A program made the translations under genes and the position numbers. Shown piece after piece: positions 34,513-44,463 of a DNA stretch of 64,000 bases; position 1 is the first letter of the stretch; each line of letters opens with the position of its first letter. The notes beneath the pieces were generated by a model that saw only the letters and a list, made by a program, of their open reading frames with translations, did no database searches and was not told the origin of the DNA. The stretch is from Mesorhizobium sp. M7A.F.Ca.US.008.03.1.1 (GTDB lineage: Bacteria; Pseudomonadota; Alphaproteobacteria; Rhizobiales; Rhizobiaceae), in contig NZ_RZRU01000003.1 of NCBI RefSeq assembly GCF_003997495.1, positions 434,001-498,000 on the forward strand. The letters are read 5' to 3'.

Positions 34513-35406
34513 CTATCTGGCGCCGGTCACGCCGCGGCGAAAATCGGAGGGCGACATGCCGGCGAGCTTGCGGAACGACTTGTTGAAGGCGCTGAGCGAG
34601 CCGAAACCCGAATCCATGGCGACGCGCAGCACGTTGGCGTCCTGATGCATCAAAAGCGCCTGCGCATAGCTCAGCCGCAACAGGTTCACATACTCGTTGA
34701 GCGTCATGCCGGTGGATTTCTTGAACAGGCTCATGGCATATTTGGGATGGATGTCGGCGGCGGCCGCGATGTTCACGCAATCGATGTCGTAGAGGAAGTT
34801 TTCGGCGATGAAATCGCACATGCGACCGACATTGCGCGACGACTGCTGATCGAACGGGCTGCCTGTTTCCTGGCCGGTCGGGGTTGCGGATACCAGCCGG
34901 TAAGGCTCGAACCGGACCCGCTCCAGCCGCAGCAGCAATTCGTTGACGGCATGTTCGGCCTTGGCCTGGTCGCCGGACCGGGCGTAGCGGTTCCAGCGCT
35001 CGAAATTATGGTTGTCGGACTGGTCGGTGGCTGATGTCACCAGCGTCGCGCCCGTCATCAGCCGGTGCCTTATGTCAGTGGGCAGGTGCAGCCGGAAGAA
35101 ATGCACCAGCGGCAGATGCGCTCCGGCATAGATGGCGTCGTCGGACAAATCGTCCATCTGGTGTGGCAGGCCACCCCAGAACAGGCACATCTCGCCGGCC
35201 GAAAGCGAAATCTCGTGGTCGTTCATGCGGTAATGCACGCTGCCGCGCACGATGAAATTAACCTCGACCTGGGCGTGCCAATGCGGCTTGAGCATCACCA
35301 GCGGATTGGTGTGAAACATCTGCAGGAGCAGCGGCAGGCCTTCCACGCTGCTGGCGCCAGGCTGGTAAAACGGCCGTTCCGACATCTTACTTTCCGCCAA
35401 TTTCAT
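34513..35406 (-). CDS. AraC-family regulator of the adjacent sugar ABC operon
   Basis: This regulator of about 297 residues starts MKLAESKMSERPFYQPG (ATG 35406; the ATG at 35385 with GGAAAG upstream is an alternative). The N-terminal cupin sensor (MLKPHWHAQVEVNFIVRGSV, AGEMCLFWGGLPHQMDDL) and C-terminal double helix-turn-helix (NIAAAADIHPKYAMSLFKKS, then FGSLSAFNKSFRKLAGMSPS) resemble MelR-type activators. It is divergent from the ABC operon at 35492 and probably activates it when the substrate is bound. Confidence 0.88.
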   Translation of the reverse strand: MKLAESKMSERPFYQPGASSVEGLPLLLQMFHTNPLVMLKPHWHAQVEVNFIVRGSVHYRMNDHEISLSAGEMCLFWGGLPHQMDDLSDDAIYAGAHLPLVHFFRLHLPTDIRHRLMTGATLVTSATDQSDNHNFERWNRYARSGDQAKAEHAVNELLLRLERVRFEPYRLVSATPTGQETGSPFDQQSSRNVGRMCDFIAENFLYDIDCVNIAAAADIHPKYAMSLFKKSTGMTLNEYVNLLRLSYAQALLMHQDANVLRVAMDSGFGSLSAFNKSFRKLAGMSPSDFRRGVTGAR

Positions 35407-35491
35407 ATTCCCTTTGACGGCGACAGGCCTTGCCCACTGCATAGTCTAGCCACGCTCACAGTGAGAGAGCAAATGAAATGGGAGGATTTCA

Positions 35492-36763
35492 ATGCGCATC
35501 ACAATGACCTGCGCCGCGCTCGCGCTTGCCCTGGGCTCAGCCCCGGCCTTCGCGCAATCCGGCGAAATCACCATCTGGAGCTGGAATGTCGCGGCTTCAT
35601 CGCTGAAGGCGACCATTGCCGGCTTCAACAAGCAATTTCCCGACGTCAAGGTCACGGTCCAGGATCTCGGCAACCAGCCGACTTACGACAAGTCGATCGC
35701 CGGCTGCGCCGCCGGCGGCGTAGGCCTGCCCGACATCGTCACCGTCGAGAACGGTGAGGCCGAAAATTACTGGAGCCAGTTCCCCGACTGCTTCGTCGAC
35801 CTGCATACGCTCGGCTACACAGCCGACGACCAGAAAAAATTCCCTGATTTCAAGCGCACCGAGCTGGAGGTGGGCGACAAGGCCTACGCGATGCCGTGGG
35901 ATTCCGGCCCGGTGGCCGCCTTTTATCGCCGCGACTTCTATGAAAAGGCCGGCGTCGATCCGGCTTCGATCAAGACCTGGGATGATTTCATAGCCGCGGG
36001 CAAGAAGATCCAGGCCGCCAACCCAGGCGTCTCGATGACCAATGCCGATTTCAACGGCGACTCGGAATTCTTCCGCATGATCTCCAACGAACAGGGCTGC
36101 GCCTATTTTTCCGAGGACGGACAATCGATCACGGTCAACCAGCCCAAATGCGTCGATGCCATGACCAAGGTCAAGGAGATGAAGGACGCCGGCATCATCT
36201 CGTCGGCCGACTGGGGCACCAAGATCACCAACAATACCGCCGGCACGGTCGCTACCCAGGTCTATGGCGGCTGGTATGAAGGCACTATTCGCACCGAATC
36301 TGCCGGTGAAAACGGCAAATGGGGCGTCTATCTGATGCCGAGTCTCACCGCCGACGGGCCTCGCGCCGCCAATCTCGGCGGGTCTTCCCTGGCCATCACA
36401 TCCGCGTCCAAGAACAAGGAGGCTGCCTACGCCTATCTGAAATACACGCTGGGAACCAATGAAGGCCAGATCACGATGCTGAAGGAGTTCGGCTTGGTGC
36501 CGTCCCTGATCTCGGCACTCGACGATCCCTATGTCGCGCAAGGCCTGCCTTACTGGGGCGGCCAGGCGGTATGGAAGGACATTCTCGGTACCTTGCCGAA
36601 GGTTGTTCCGAGCCGCGGCACGCAGTTCCAGAGCGACGCCGAAATCATCGTCCGCGCCGTGCAGACCAAGTATCTGGCCGGTGGCTATCCGGACGCCAAG
36701 GCGGCGCTCGACGACGCTGCAAGCCAGATCGCGGCGGCGACCGGACTGCCCGTCAAATCTTGA
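35492..36763 (+). CDS. Sugar ABC transporter, binding protein (CUT1)
   Basis: This 423-residue extracellular solute-binding protein family 1 member has signal peptide ITMTCAALALALGSAPAFA. The mature part starts QSGEITIWSWNVAAS. Typical runs are AGFNKQFPDVKVTVQDLGNQ, YAMPWDSGPVAAFYRRDFYE and GKWGVYLMPSL. A GGGAGGATTTCA site precedes the ATG. The sugar is unknown. Intercistronic hairpins separate it from the permease genes, consistent with higher expression of the binding protein. Confidence 0.92.
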   Translation: MRITMTCAALALALGSAPAFAQSGEITIWSWNVAASSLKATIAGFNKQFPDVKVTVQDLGNQPTYDKSIAGCAAGGVGLPDIVTVENGEAENYWSQFPDCFVDLHTLGYTADDQKKFPDFKRTELEVGDKAYAMPWDSGPVAAFYRRDFYEKAGVDPASIKTWDDFIAAGKKIQAANPGVSMTNADFNGDSEFFRMISNEQGCAYFSEDGQSITVNQPKCVDAMTKVKEMKDAGIISSADWGTKITNNTAGTVATQVYGGWYEGTIRTESAGENGKWGVYLMPSLTADGPRAANLGGSSLAITSASKNKEAAYAYLKYTLGTNEGQITMLKEFGLVPSLISALDDPYVAQGLPYWGGQAVWKDILGTLPKVVPSRGTQFQSDAEIIVRAVQTKYLAGGYPDAKAALDDAASQIAAATGLPVKS

Positions 36764-36773
36764 TCTGGACGAG

Positions 36774-36840
36774 ATGGTCCCGGACGGCATGATGCTGCCT
36801 GGGACCATTCCCGAACGCGCCCGGCGTTTCAGCGGGCGCG
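36774..36840 (+). terminator. Intercistronic hairpins after the binding-protein gene
   Basis: Two dyads fill the 107-base gap: ATGGTCCC (36774-36781) with GGGACCAT (36801-36808), and CGCGCCCG (36816-36823) with CGGGCGCG (36833-36840). There is no T-run, so they are more likely attenuators or mRNA stabilisers than full terminators. Confidence 0.5.
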
Positions 36841-36870
36841 CCACCCCTTGAACCCGGGAAGGAGGCAAGA

Positions 36871-37731
36871 ATGCGCAATCGCAACGCCACGGCCTATCGC
36901 TTCCTCACGCCCTATCTGCTGATCTTCGCGATCTTCTGGGTGTGGCCGATCATCAGCTCCTTCTTGATCTCCTTCCAGGCGACGCGCACCGTGCCGTGGC
37001 GGTTCGCGCCGAGCTTCAACTGGGGCCGATTGATCGGCGATCCGGCCTTCTTCAACGCCCTGAAGAACACGCTGCTCATCCTTGTCATACAGGTGCCGGT
37101 GATGATCTCGCTGGCGCTCGTCATGGCGGTGCTTTTGAACTCGCCGCTCTTGAAGGCGCGCGGCCTCTACCGCTTTGCCTTCTTCGCCCCGGTGGTGGTC
37201 GGCGAAGTTGCTTATTCGGCGGTGTTCCGGCTGATGTTCAACCTCGATTTCGGCATCATCAACAAGCTCCTGAACAGCGTCGGCCTGCCCAGGATCGACT
37301 GGTTTTCCAACGTCACGCCGGCGATGGCACTGATCATGATCGCGGTGACCTGGCGCTGGGCCGGTTACAACGCCATCATCCTGCTCGCCGGCATGCAGTC
37401 CATTCCCGAAGATGTCTACGAGGCGGCGACGCTCGACCGCGTCAGCAAGCTCAAGCAGTTCTTCTACATCACCCTGCCGCTCCTGAAGCCGGTCATCGTG
37501 TTCTGTCTCGTGCTGTCGATCATCGGCACCATGCAGCTGTTCACCGAGCCCTTCCTGATCACCGAGCGCGGCGGGCCGGGCGGCGGTACGGAGACGCTTG
37601 GCCTGCTGCTTTACCGCCAGGGTTTTCGGTCGCTCAATTTCGGCTATGCGTCGGCCGTCGCCTACACCATGGCCGGGCTGGCGATCGCCATCACGCTGGC
37701 GCAGCTGTGGCTGACGAGGGAACCGAAATGA
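36871..37731 (+). CDS. Sugar ABC transporter, permease 1
   Basis: This 286-residue CUT1 permease of the MalF/UgpA type has six membrane helices. It starts MRNRNATAYRFLTPYLLIFA with GGAAGGAGG upstream. The EAA loop is EDVYEAATLDRVSKLKQFFY followed by ITLPLLKPV, the contact point for the ATPase. Its stop overlaps the next start (ATGA). Confidence 0.93.
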   Translation: MRNRNATAYRFLTPYLLIFAIFWVWPIISSFLISFQATRTVPWRFAPSFNWGRLIGDPAFFNALKNTLLILVIQVPVMISLALVMAVLLNSPLLKARGLYRFAFFAPVVVGEVAYSAVFRLMFNLDFGIINKLLNSVGLPRIDWFSNVTPAMALIMIAVTWRWAGYNAIILLAGMQSIPEDVYEAATLDRVSKLKQFFYITLPLLKPVIVFCLVLSIIGTMQLFTEPFLITERGGPGGGTETLGLLLYRQGFRSLNFGYASAVAYTMAGLAIAITLAQLWLTREPK

Positions 37732-38564
37732 GTTCGCGCTCCTCCGCCAGACTGGGACGCAGCATCGCTCTGCATCTGTTCCTGACGCCGCTGGCGCTGA
37801 TCTGGCTGTTTCCGCTGTGGATGATGGTGGTGTTCTCGACCATGCCGGACAACGGCATCTTCAGCCCCGGCATCGAGCTTTTGCCGCACGGCAACTTCAT
37901 CGACAATTTCAACAATCTGCAGCGTGACACCAACTTCGTCGGAGCCATCGGCATTTCGGTCTCGGTGGCGGTGACTTACACCATCCTGTCGGTGCTGCTA
38001 ACGTCGATGGCCGGCTGGGCGCTGGCCCGCTACCAGTTCTTCGGCAAGGGCGTGGTTGTCGCCATCATCCTGGGCACCATAACGCTGCCTTATGCGGTCG
38101 TGTTGATCCCGCAATTCATCATGGTGGCGCGCGACTTCAAGCTCGCCAACACCTGGGTGGCGCTGATCGTGCCGCCGTTGTTCAATTCACTCGGCGTGCT
38201 GTTCATGCGGCAGAGTTTTTCGATGATGCCGGACGACCTCTTCGATGCGGCGCGCGTCGAGGGCGTGAAGGAATGGCGCATCTTCCTTTTCGTCGCACTG
38301 CCTTTGGCTAGGCCGATGCTGGCGGCGCTCGCCATCATCCTGTTCCTCGCCTCCTGGAATAATTATCTGTGGCCGCTTCTGATCAACAGCCAGCCGGGTT
38401 CGATGACGGCGCCGGTGGCGCTCGGTACGCTAATCGGCCTCACCAAGGTGTCATGGGGCGGCATCATGGCGGGCGCGGTGATGCTGACGGTGCCGATGCT
38501 CGTCGTCTTCGTGCTGCTGCAGCGTCATTTCATCGCCGGCATTGCCGCCGGCGCGGTCAAGTAA
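37728..38564 (+). CDS. Sugar ABC transporter, permease 2
   Basis: This 278-residue CUT1 permease of the MalG/UgpE type starts [20 protein letters not shown]. It has six membrane segments and the EAA loop [20 protein letters not shown] followed by VALPLARP. It is translationally coupled to permease 1 by a four-base overlap and followed eight bases later by the ATPase gene. Confidence 0.93.
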   Translation: MSSRSSARLGRSIALHLFLTPLALIWLFPLWMMVVFSTMPDNGIFSPGIELLPHGNFIDNFNNLQRDTNFVGAIGISVSVAVTYTILSVLLTSMAGWALARYQFFGKGVVVAIILGTITLPYAVVLIPQFIMVARDFKLANTWVALIVPPLFNSLGVLFMRQSFSMMPDDLFDAARVEGVKEWRIFLFVALPLARPMLAALAIILFLASWNNYLWPLLINSQPGSMTAPVALGTLIGLTKVSWGGIMAGAVMLTVPMLVVFVLLQRHFIAGIAAGAVK

Positions 38565-38572
38565 GGGGCAGC

Positions 38573-39652
38573 ATGGCAACGGTCACGCTCAACAATGTCG
38601 TCAAGCGCTTCGGCGTCTTCGAGGTCGTTCATGGCGCCAGCATCGACATCAAGGACGGCGAGTTCGTCGTCTTCGTCGGCCCCTCCGGCTGCGGCAAATC
38701 CACACTGCTCAGGATGATCGCCGGGCTCGAGGACATCAGCGGCGGCGAGATCGCCATCGGCGGCAAGGTGGTCAACGATGTCGAACCAGCCGACCGCGGC
38801 ATCGCCATGGTGTTCCAGTCCTACGCGCTCTATCCGCATATGAGCGTCGAGCAGAACCTCTCTTTCGGCCTGCGCATGACCGGCAACCCAAAGGCCGACA
38901 CCGAACGGCGGGTGAAGCGGGCGGCCGAGATCCTGCGCATCAGCGAATTGATGGACAGGCGCCCGAAAAAACTCTCCGGCGGCCAGCGCCAGCGCGTCGC
39001 CATCGGCCGCGCCATCGTGCGCGAACCGCAGGTGTTCCTGTTCGATGAGCCGCTCTCCAATCTCGACGCCGAACTGCGCGTCCAGATGCGCGTCGAGATT
39101 TCCCGGCTGCACAAGGAGCTCGGCGCCACCATGATCTATGTCACGCACGACCAGACCGAGGCGATGACGCTCGCCGACAGGATCGTCGTGATGCGCGCCG
39201 GCCATATCGAGCAGATCGGCCGGCCGCTTGATCTCTACGACAACCCCGACAATCAGTTCGTGGCAGGCTTTGTCGGCTCGCCGAAGATGAATTTCGTAAA
39301 TGGCCGCATTGTCGAGCACGATGCACGCGGTGTCGTGGTGGAACTGGCGGGTCAGGAGAAGACCCGTATCACCCAGCCGCTGACAGGCGCCATGCCCGAA
39401 GTGGGCAGCAAGGTCATCGTCGGCGTGCGGCCCGAACATTTCGGCAGTGCGGGAGAAGGTGGCGCCGACCTCGTCGTCGGCATCGACGTGATTGAGCACC
39501 TCGGCGGCACGAGCTTTCTCTACACCAGAACGGCCAACGGTGACGACGTGGTGATCCAGCGCGACGCGGCAAAGGTTCCCGATACGTCCGAAATCACCGT
39601 TTCCATCCGCAAATCCTACCTGTTCGACGAAAAAGGACTGCGGCTGCGCTGA
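38573..39652 (+). CDS. Sugar ABC transporter, ATP-binding protein (UgpC/MsmK type)
   Basis: This 359-residue ATPase has Walker [19 protein letters not shown]-loop [10 protein letters not shown], signature [14 protein letters not shown], Walker [16 protein letters not shown] and switch histidine VTHDQ. The C-terminal TOBE/regulatory region VGVRPEHFG is typical of MalK relatives that serve CUT1 transporters. It would drive the two permeases before it. Confidence 0.94.
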   Translation: MATVTLNNVVKRFGVFEVVHGASIDIKDGEFVVFVGPSGCGKSTLLRMIAGLEDISGGEIAIGGKVVNDVEPADRGIAMVFQSYALYPHMSVEQNLSFGLRMTGNPKADTERRVKRAAEILRISELMDRRPKKLSGGQRQRVAIGRAIVREPQVFLFDEPLSNLDAELRVQMRVEISRLHKELGATMIYVTHDQTEAMTLADRIVVMRAGHIEQIGRPLDLYDNPDNQFVAGFVGSPKMNFVNGRIVEHDARGVVVELAGQEKTRITQPLTGAMPEVGSKVIVGVRPEHFGSAGEGGADLVVGIDVIEHLGGTSFLYTRTANGDDVVIQRDAAKVPDTSEITVSIRKSYLFDEKGLRLR

Positions 39653-39688
39653 CCGCTCGGCCCTTTCCAGCCTTCAAGGAGAATGACA

Positions 39689-41716
39689 ATGACCGCAACC
39701 ACGCCCATTCGCTGGGGCATTCTCGGCCCGGGCAGCATCGCCCAGTCCTTTGCCCGTGGCGTGGCCGCTTCGCGCACCGGAAAGCTGGTCGCCATCGGCG
39801 CGCGAAATCCCGCCACGCCAGGTCTCGCCGAGAGTTTCCCCGGTGCCCGCATCCTCGACGGCTACGACGCGCTGCTCGCCGATCCCGATATCGACGCCGT
39901 CTACATTTCGATACCGCATCCCGGGCATGCGCAATGGGCGATCAAGGCGGCCGAGGCCGGAAAGCATGTGCTGTGCGAAAAGCCGCTCGCGTTGACCGCC
40001 TTCGAGGCCGACGCCATGATCCATGCCGCGCGCAAGGCCGGCACATTTCTCGGCGAAGCCTTCATGTACCGGTTGCACCCGCAGACGCTGAAGCTGGTGG
40101 AACTGATCAGGTCTGGCGTCATCGGCGAGACCAGGATGATCAAGTCGAGCTTCGGCTTCGCCATGCCGCGCTTCATGCCGGAGCACCGTCTCTATGCCAA
40201 CGATCTCGCCGGCGGCGGCGTCCTTGACGTCGGCGGATATCCGGTCTCGATGGTGCGGCTGATTGCCGGGGAGGCGACAGGACTTCTCTTCGCCGAGCCT
40301 GACAAGGTGGTCGGCACCGCCCATCTTGGCCAGTCCGGCGTCGACGAATGGGCCTCCGCGCTGCTGCATTTCCCAAGTGGCATTGTCGCCGAAGTCTCCT
40401 GCAGCATCTCGCTCAACCAGGACAATGTCTTGCGCATCCTGGGCACCAAAGGCCGCATCGAAGTGCCGGACTTCTGGTTCGCCGGCGGCAATCGCGAAAT
40501 CGGCCTCGGCCAGATCGACATCATCGCATCCGACGGCGCGCGCGAGACCATCAGCGTCAACGAGAAGCGCCATGTCTATTCCTTCGAGGTCGACGCAGCC
40601 GGTGAGGCCATCCGCGCCGGGCGGCAGGAATTCGCCTGGCCGGGCATGGCGTGGGCGGAAAGCCTCGGCACCTTGCGTGTGCTGGACAAATGGCGGGCGG
40701 CTGCCGGCCTCGAATACGGGATCGAGAAGGCCCAGCAGCGTACCAACACCATCTCCGGCCGGCCTTTGCGGTCCGGCGGCACGGCGATCGCCAAGCGCAC
40801 CATTCCTGGCCTGTCGAAGCCGGCATCGGTGGTGGCGCTCGGCTTCGAGGATTTCCGTACGTTTTCCTCAGGCTCGATCCTGCTCGATGCCTTTTTCGAG
40901 GCCGGCGGCAATCTCTTTGATACCGGCTATGTCTATGGCGGCGGCTATACCGAGAAGCTGCTTGGCGAGTGGTTGAAAAACCGCGGCGTGCGCGCGCAAT
41001 CGGTGGTCATCGCAAAGGGCGCGCACTCGCCGCTGTGCTATCCCGATGTGATCGGCAAGCAGCTCGACCAGTCGCTCGAACGCCTGCAGACCAATCATGT
41101 CGATGTCTATTTCATGCACCGCGACAATCCCGATGTGCCGGTCGGCGAATTCGTCGATGCGATGGATCGCGAGGTGAAGGCTGGCCGCATCCGCGGCCCG
41201 TTCGGCGGTTCGAACTGGACGATGGAACGCATGGATGAGGCAATTGCCTACGCCGAACGCACCGGCAAGCAAAGGCCCGGCGCGCTATCCAACAATTTCT
41301 CGCTGGCCGAAATGCTGGAGCCGATCTGGGCAGGCTGCATTACGTCCTCCACGGATGCGTGGAAGGCCTGGCTGACATCCAGGCAGATGCCGAATTTCGC
41401 TTGGTCGAGCCAGGGGCGCGGCTTCTTCACCGATCGCGCCGGGCGCGACAAGCGCGACAACGAGGAACTGGTGCGGGTGTGGTACTCGGAGCGGAATTTC
41501 GGCCGCCGCGACCGGGCAATCGAACTTGCCGCGAGACTGGGCAAGAGCCCGATCCATGTTGCGCTGGCCTATGTGCTCGCCCAGCCCTTCCCATCCATCC
41601 CCCTGATCGGGCCGCGCACGCTGGACGAGTTGGACGACAGCCTGCGCGCCTTCGACATCACGCTTTCGCAGGCCGATCTCGAATGGCTGGATGGCGGCAG
41701 CCGGCGCGCAGCCTAG
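39689..41716 (+). CDS. Fusion of Gfo/Idh/MocA dehydrogenase and aldo/keto reductase
   Basis: In this 675-residue fusion, residues 1-335 are a Gfo/Idh/MocA oxidoreductase: nucleotide motif IRWGILGPGSIAQSFARGVA, the catalytic lysine in HVLCEKPLALT, and the fold-specific GVLDVGGYPVSMVRLIAGEA. From about residue 355 an aldo/keto reductase follows with its tetrad intact: Asp and Tyr in LFDTGYVYGGG, Lys in VVIAKGAHSP and His in DVYFMHRDNP, ending with IPLIGPRTLDELDDSLRAF. The two could act in turn on one sugar, oxidising and then reducing different carbons. I prefer the second of two ATGs, because AAGGAG lies seven bases from it and one base from the first. It ends the ABC operon. Confidence 0.9.
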   Translation: MTATTPIRWGILGPGSIAQSFARGVAASRTGKLVAIGARNPATPGLAESFPGARILDGYDALLADPDIDAVYISIPHPGHAQWAIKAAEAGKHVLCEKPLALTAFEADAMIHAARKAGTFLGEAFMYRLHPQTLKLVELIRSGVIGETRMIKSSFGFAMPRFMPEHRLYANDLAGGGVLDVGGYPVSMVRLIAGEATGLLFAEPDKVVGTAHLGQSGVDEWASALLHFPSGIVAEVSCSISLNQDNVLRILGTKGRIEVPDFWFAGGNREIGLGQIDIIASDGARETISVNEKRHVYSFEVDAAGEAIRAGRQEFAWPGMAWAESLGTLRVLDKWRAAAGLEYGIEKAQQRTNTISGRPLRSGGTAIAKRTIPGLSKPASVVALGFEDFRTFSSGSILLDAFFEAGGNLFDTGYVYGGGYTEKLLGEWLKNRGVRAQSVVIAKGAHSPLCYPDVIGKQLDQSLERLQTNHVDVYFMHRDNPDVPVGEFVDAMDREVKAGRIRGPFGGSNWTMERMDEAIAYAERTGKQRPGALSNNFSLAEMLEPIWAGCITSSTDAWKAWLTSRQMPNFAWSSQGRGFFTDRAGRDKRDNEELVRVWYSERNFGRRDRAIELAARLGKSPIHVALAYVLAQPFPSIPLIGPRTLDELDDSLRAFDITLSQADLEWLDGGSRRAA

Positions 41717-41743
41717 CCAGTTGCCTGTCTAACAGTGGCGGTG

Positions 41744-42619
41744 TCAGGCCTCGTCATCAGGGGCCCTGACGCCGCGCCGCGCCGGAGTTCTCAAATTGGC
41801 ATACATGCCGGTGGTGCGGAATTGGCTTGGTGTAATGCCGTAGCAGCGGCGGAAGACCTTCGAAAAATAGTTGGCGTCCTCGAAGCCGCACAGGATGGCG
41901 ACTTCCTTCACCGGCAGGAAGTCCGCCTTGGTCAGCAGCTTCGCCGCGCGTTGCAGGCGCTGCTGCAGCACGAATTCGGCGGGCGGCAGGCCTTCGCTTT
42001 CGGCAAAGCAGCGTGAGAAATGAGCCCGGCTGAGGCCACTGATCTGGACCAGGTCCGCCACTGGCAGCGGCCTGTCGAGATTGGCATTGATGTGATCGAT
42101 GACCGGCTGCATGGCGCTCAGTTTTTCGGCGAAGGCATGGGAGCCGAAGACATCGTCATAGAGCGCCATCGCAGCCTCGTAGGCTATCGCCGAAGCAGCC
42201 CCAGGCGAAGCGGCCCCTTTGATCAGGCGCAGGCTGCAATCGGCAAGATGATCGATCGTCGCCGGCTGCAGCCGAAATACCGGACCAGAGACGCTGAGGA
42301 TCGACTTGTGGATGCGCAGCGCCTCTTCGCCGTTCATCGAAATCCAGAAATATTCCCAGCGCTCATCCCCGGCCAGCCAGTAGCGGTGGTTGTGCGGCAC
42401 CAGCACCAGCAATGTGTCGTTCTTCTGCAGGCGGTAGTTGCGGTTCTCGTACCGCAGCCGGCCGGTTCCGCTGATCGTGTGCTGGAGCACGGTGAACGGT
42501 GTCTGGCCGCGCCTGCGCCCATCCCAGTCGTAGATTTCCTCCTCGCGCACTTCATAGCCCGTGCTCGTCGGCATGGCGTGCAGGCGCTGGCGGCCGCGCG
42601 GCAGCGAGATCGTGCGCAT
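41744..42619 (-). CDS. agpT: AraC-family regulator of the alpha-galactoside operon
   Basis: This regulator of about 291 residues starts MRTISLPRGRQRLHAMPTST (ATG 42619; no good ribosome site, and a TTG seven codons upstream is possible). The cupin-like sensor contains LRYENRNYRLQKNDTLLVLV and VPHNHRYWLAGDERWEYFW. The C-terminal DNA-binding part has VADLVQISGLSRAHFSRCFA and VAILCGFEDANYFSKVFRRC. It lies divergent from a galactosidase/ABC operon in the arrangement known for AgpT of Sinorhizobium meliloti; the symbol is by that analogy. Confidence 0.8.
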   Translation of the reverse strand: MRTISLPRGRQRLHAMPTSTGYEVREEEIYDWDGRRRGQTPFTVLQHTISGTGRLRYENRNYRLQKNDTLLVLVPHNHRYWLAGDERWEYFWISMNGEEALRIHKSILSVSGPVFRLQPATIDHLADCSLRLIKGAASPGAASAIAYEAAMALYDDVFGSHAFAEKLSAMQPVIDHINANLDRPLPVADLVQISGLSRAHFSRCFAESEGLPPAEFVLQQRLQRAAKLLTKADFLPVKEVAILCGFEDANYFSKVFRRCYGITPSQFRTTGMYANLRTPARRGVRAPDDEA

Positions 42620-42668
42620 GGACTGTCCATTGGCTATCAATTCCTGCAGCACAAAATTACCCCTGAAA

Positions 42669-42712
42669 GCATAATCCTTCTCTGGTCGCGCTCGCGAATA
42701 AGCGCATAATCC
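42669..42712. promoter_or_regulatory. Direct repeats in the agpT/agaL1 divergent region
   Basis: GCATAATCC occurs at 42669-42677 and again at 42704-42712, 35 bases apart start to start. Direct repeats are the usual binding pattern of AraC-family activators. They lie 150-200 bases upstream of agaL1 and 50-90 upstream of the regulator start, so they may serve both. Confidence 0.4.
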
Positions 42713-42865
42713 CAGCCGAAAAGCGAGAGAGATCCGCAGTCGAGGAGCGGGCAGGGAGGTTGGCGAGCCGGATTCCGGCTTGTCGCGCATACATGTCGCG
42801 GCATATGGCTACAGCCTCCCATTGTCATTCCTTGTCTGCCATGTGAACGGAATGAGGTGCGGCTG

Positions 42866-44332
42866 ATGAGTTTCAAAATCGCTATCATCGGTGCCGGCAG
42901 CGTCGGCTTCACCAAGAAATTGTTCACCGACATCTTGTGCGTGCCCGAATTCACCGACATCGAATTCGCGCTGACCGACGTCAGCGAGCACAACCTTCAG
43001 ATGATCAAGGCGATCCTCGACAGGATCGTCGAGGCAAACAGGTTGCCCACTAGGGTGACGGCGACGACCGACCGCCGCAAGGCGCTTGAAGGCGCACGCT
43101 ACGTCATCAGTTGCGTGCGGGTCGGCGGGCTCGAAGCCTATGCCGACGATATCCGCATTCCCCTGAAATACGGCATCGATCAATGCGTCGGCGACACGAT
43201 CTGCGCCGGCGGCATTCTCTATGGCCAGCGCAACATCCCGGTGATCCTGGATTTCTGCAAGGACATCAGTGAGGTCGCCGAGACGAACGTCAAATTCCTG
43301 AACTACGCCAACCCGATGGCGATGAACACCTGGGCCGCGATCGAATACGGCAAGGTCGACACCGTCGGGCTCTGCCACGGCGTCCAGCATGGTGCCGAGC
43401 AGATCGCCGAGGTGCTTGGCGCGAAGTCCACTCAGGAGCTCGACTATGTCTGTTCCGGCATCAACCACCAGACCTGGTTCATCGACCTGCGCCTGAACGG
43501 CCGCCCCATCGGCAAGGACGAACTGGTGGCGGCCTTCGAGGCGCATCCGGTCTATTCGCAACAGGAGAAGCTGCGCATCGATGTCCTGAAGCGCTTCGGC
43601 GTCTATTCGACCGAAAGCAATGGCCACCTGTCCGAATATCTGCCCTGGTACCGTAAACGTCCCGACGAGATCACGCGCTGGATCGATATGTCCGACTGGA
43701 TCCACGGTGAAACTGGCGGCTATCTCCGCTACTCCACCGAAACCCGCAACTGGTTCGAGACGGAATATCCGCAGTTCCTCGAAGCGGCGTCAAAGCCGAT
43801 CAACCGGGAGAAGCGCTCCAATGAGCATGCCAGCCACATATTGGAGGCGCTGGAGACCAACCGGGTCTATCGCGGCCACTTCAACGTCAAGAACAATGGC
43901 GTGATCACCAACCTGCCGCAGGATGCCATCATCGAGTCGCCGGGCTTCGTCGACCGTTTTGGCATCAACATGGCCGCCGGCATCACGTTGCCGGAGGCCT
44001 GCGCCGCCACCTGCATCGCTTCGATCAACGTCCAGCGCATGTCGGTGCATGCCGCGATATCGGGCGACATCGATCTTCTGAAGCTCGCCGTGCTGCATGA
44101 CCCGTTGGTCGGCGCGGTTTCGACGCCGGAGGAGGTCTGGCAGATGGTCGACGAAATGGTCGTCGCCCAGGCAGCCTGGCTGCCGCAATATGCCCATGCG
44201 GTTCCGGCCGCCAGGGAGCGGCTGTCGACATCTCAGGTGAAGACCCGCGAGTGGGCGGGCGCCGCACGGCGCAGCGTGCGCTCGATCGAGGAATTGCGCG
44301 CCGAAAAAGCCGCACTGAAGCAAGCCGGCTGA
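42866..44332 (+). CDS. agaL1: Alpha-galactosidase, glycoside hydrolase family 4
   Basis: This 488-residue cytoplasmic GH4 enzyme uses NAD+ and Mn2+ in a redox-assisted hydrolysis of alpha-galactosides. Features are KIAIIGAGSVGFTKKLF (nucleotide site), NYANPMAMNTWA, the metal ligands Cys and His in GLCHGVQHGAE and SGINHQTWFIDLRL, and KNNGVITNLPQDAIIE. I start at the ATG at 42866; the GTG three codons earlier is less likely. It is first in the operon. The enzyme has no signal peptide, so sugars must be imported by AgpABCD. Confidence 0.9.
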   Translation: MSFKIAIIGAGSVGFTKKLFTDILCVPEFTDIEFALTDVSEHNLQMIKAILDRIVEANRLPTRVTATTDRRKALEGARYVISCVRVGGLEAYADDIRIPLKYGIDQCVGDTICAGGILYGQRNIPVILDFCKDISEVAETNVKFLNYANPMAMNTWAAIEYGKVDTVGLCHGVQHGAEQIAEVLGAKSTQELDYVCSGINHQTWFIDLRLNGRPIGKDELVAAFEAHPVYSQQEKLRIDVLKRFGVYSTESNGHLSEYLPWYRKRPDEITRWIDMSDWIHGETGGYLRYSTETRNWFETEYPQFLEAASKPINREKRSNEHASHILEALETNRVYRGHFNVKNNGVITNLPQDAIIESPGFVDRFGINMAAGITLPEACAATCIASINVQRMSVHAAISGDIDLLKLAVLHDPLVGAVSTPEEVWQMVDEMVVAQAAWLPQYAHAVPAARERLSTSQVKTREWAGAARRSVRSIEELRAEKAALKQAG

Positions 44333-44463
44333 AACGGGCCGGCTGAAAGTTCATGCGGTGATGCTGGATCCATGGGAGGCGGATCCACTGCCACGAAGCC
44401 GTTTGAATTCGAGGAGAGGCGGAGCGGGTGCACCGCTCCGGACAAACAAGAGGGAGAGAGACC

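Noticed and set aside
36942-38564. 540-codon frame covering both CUT1 permeases
   Set aside because: Its first half is an off-frame reading of permease 1. Only the part from 37728 is the true permease 2.
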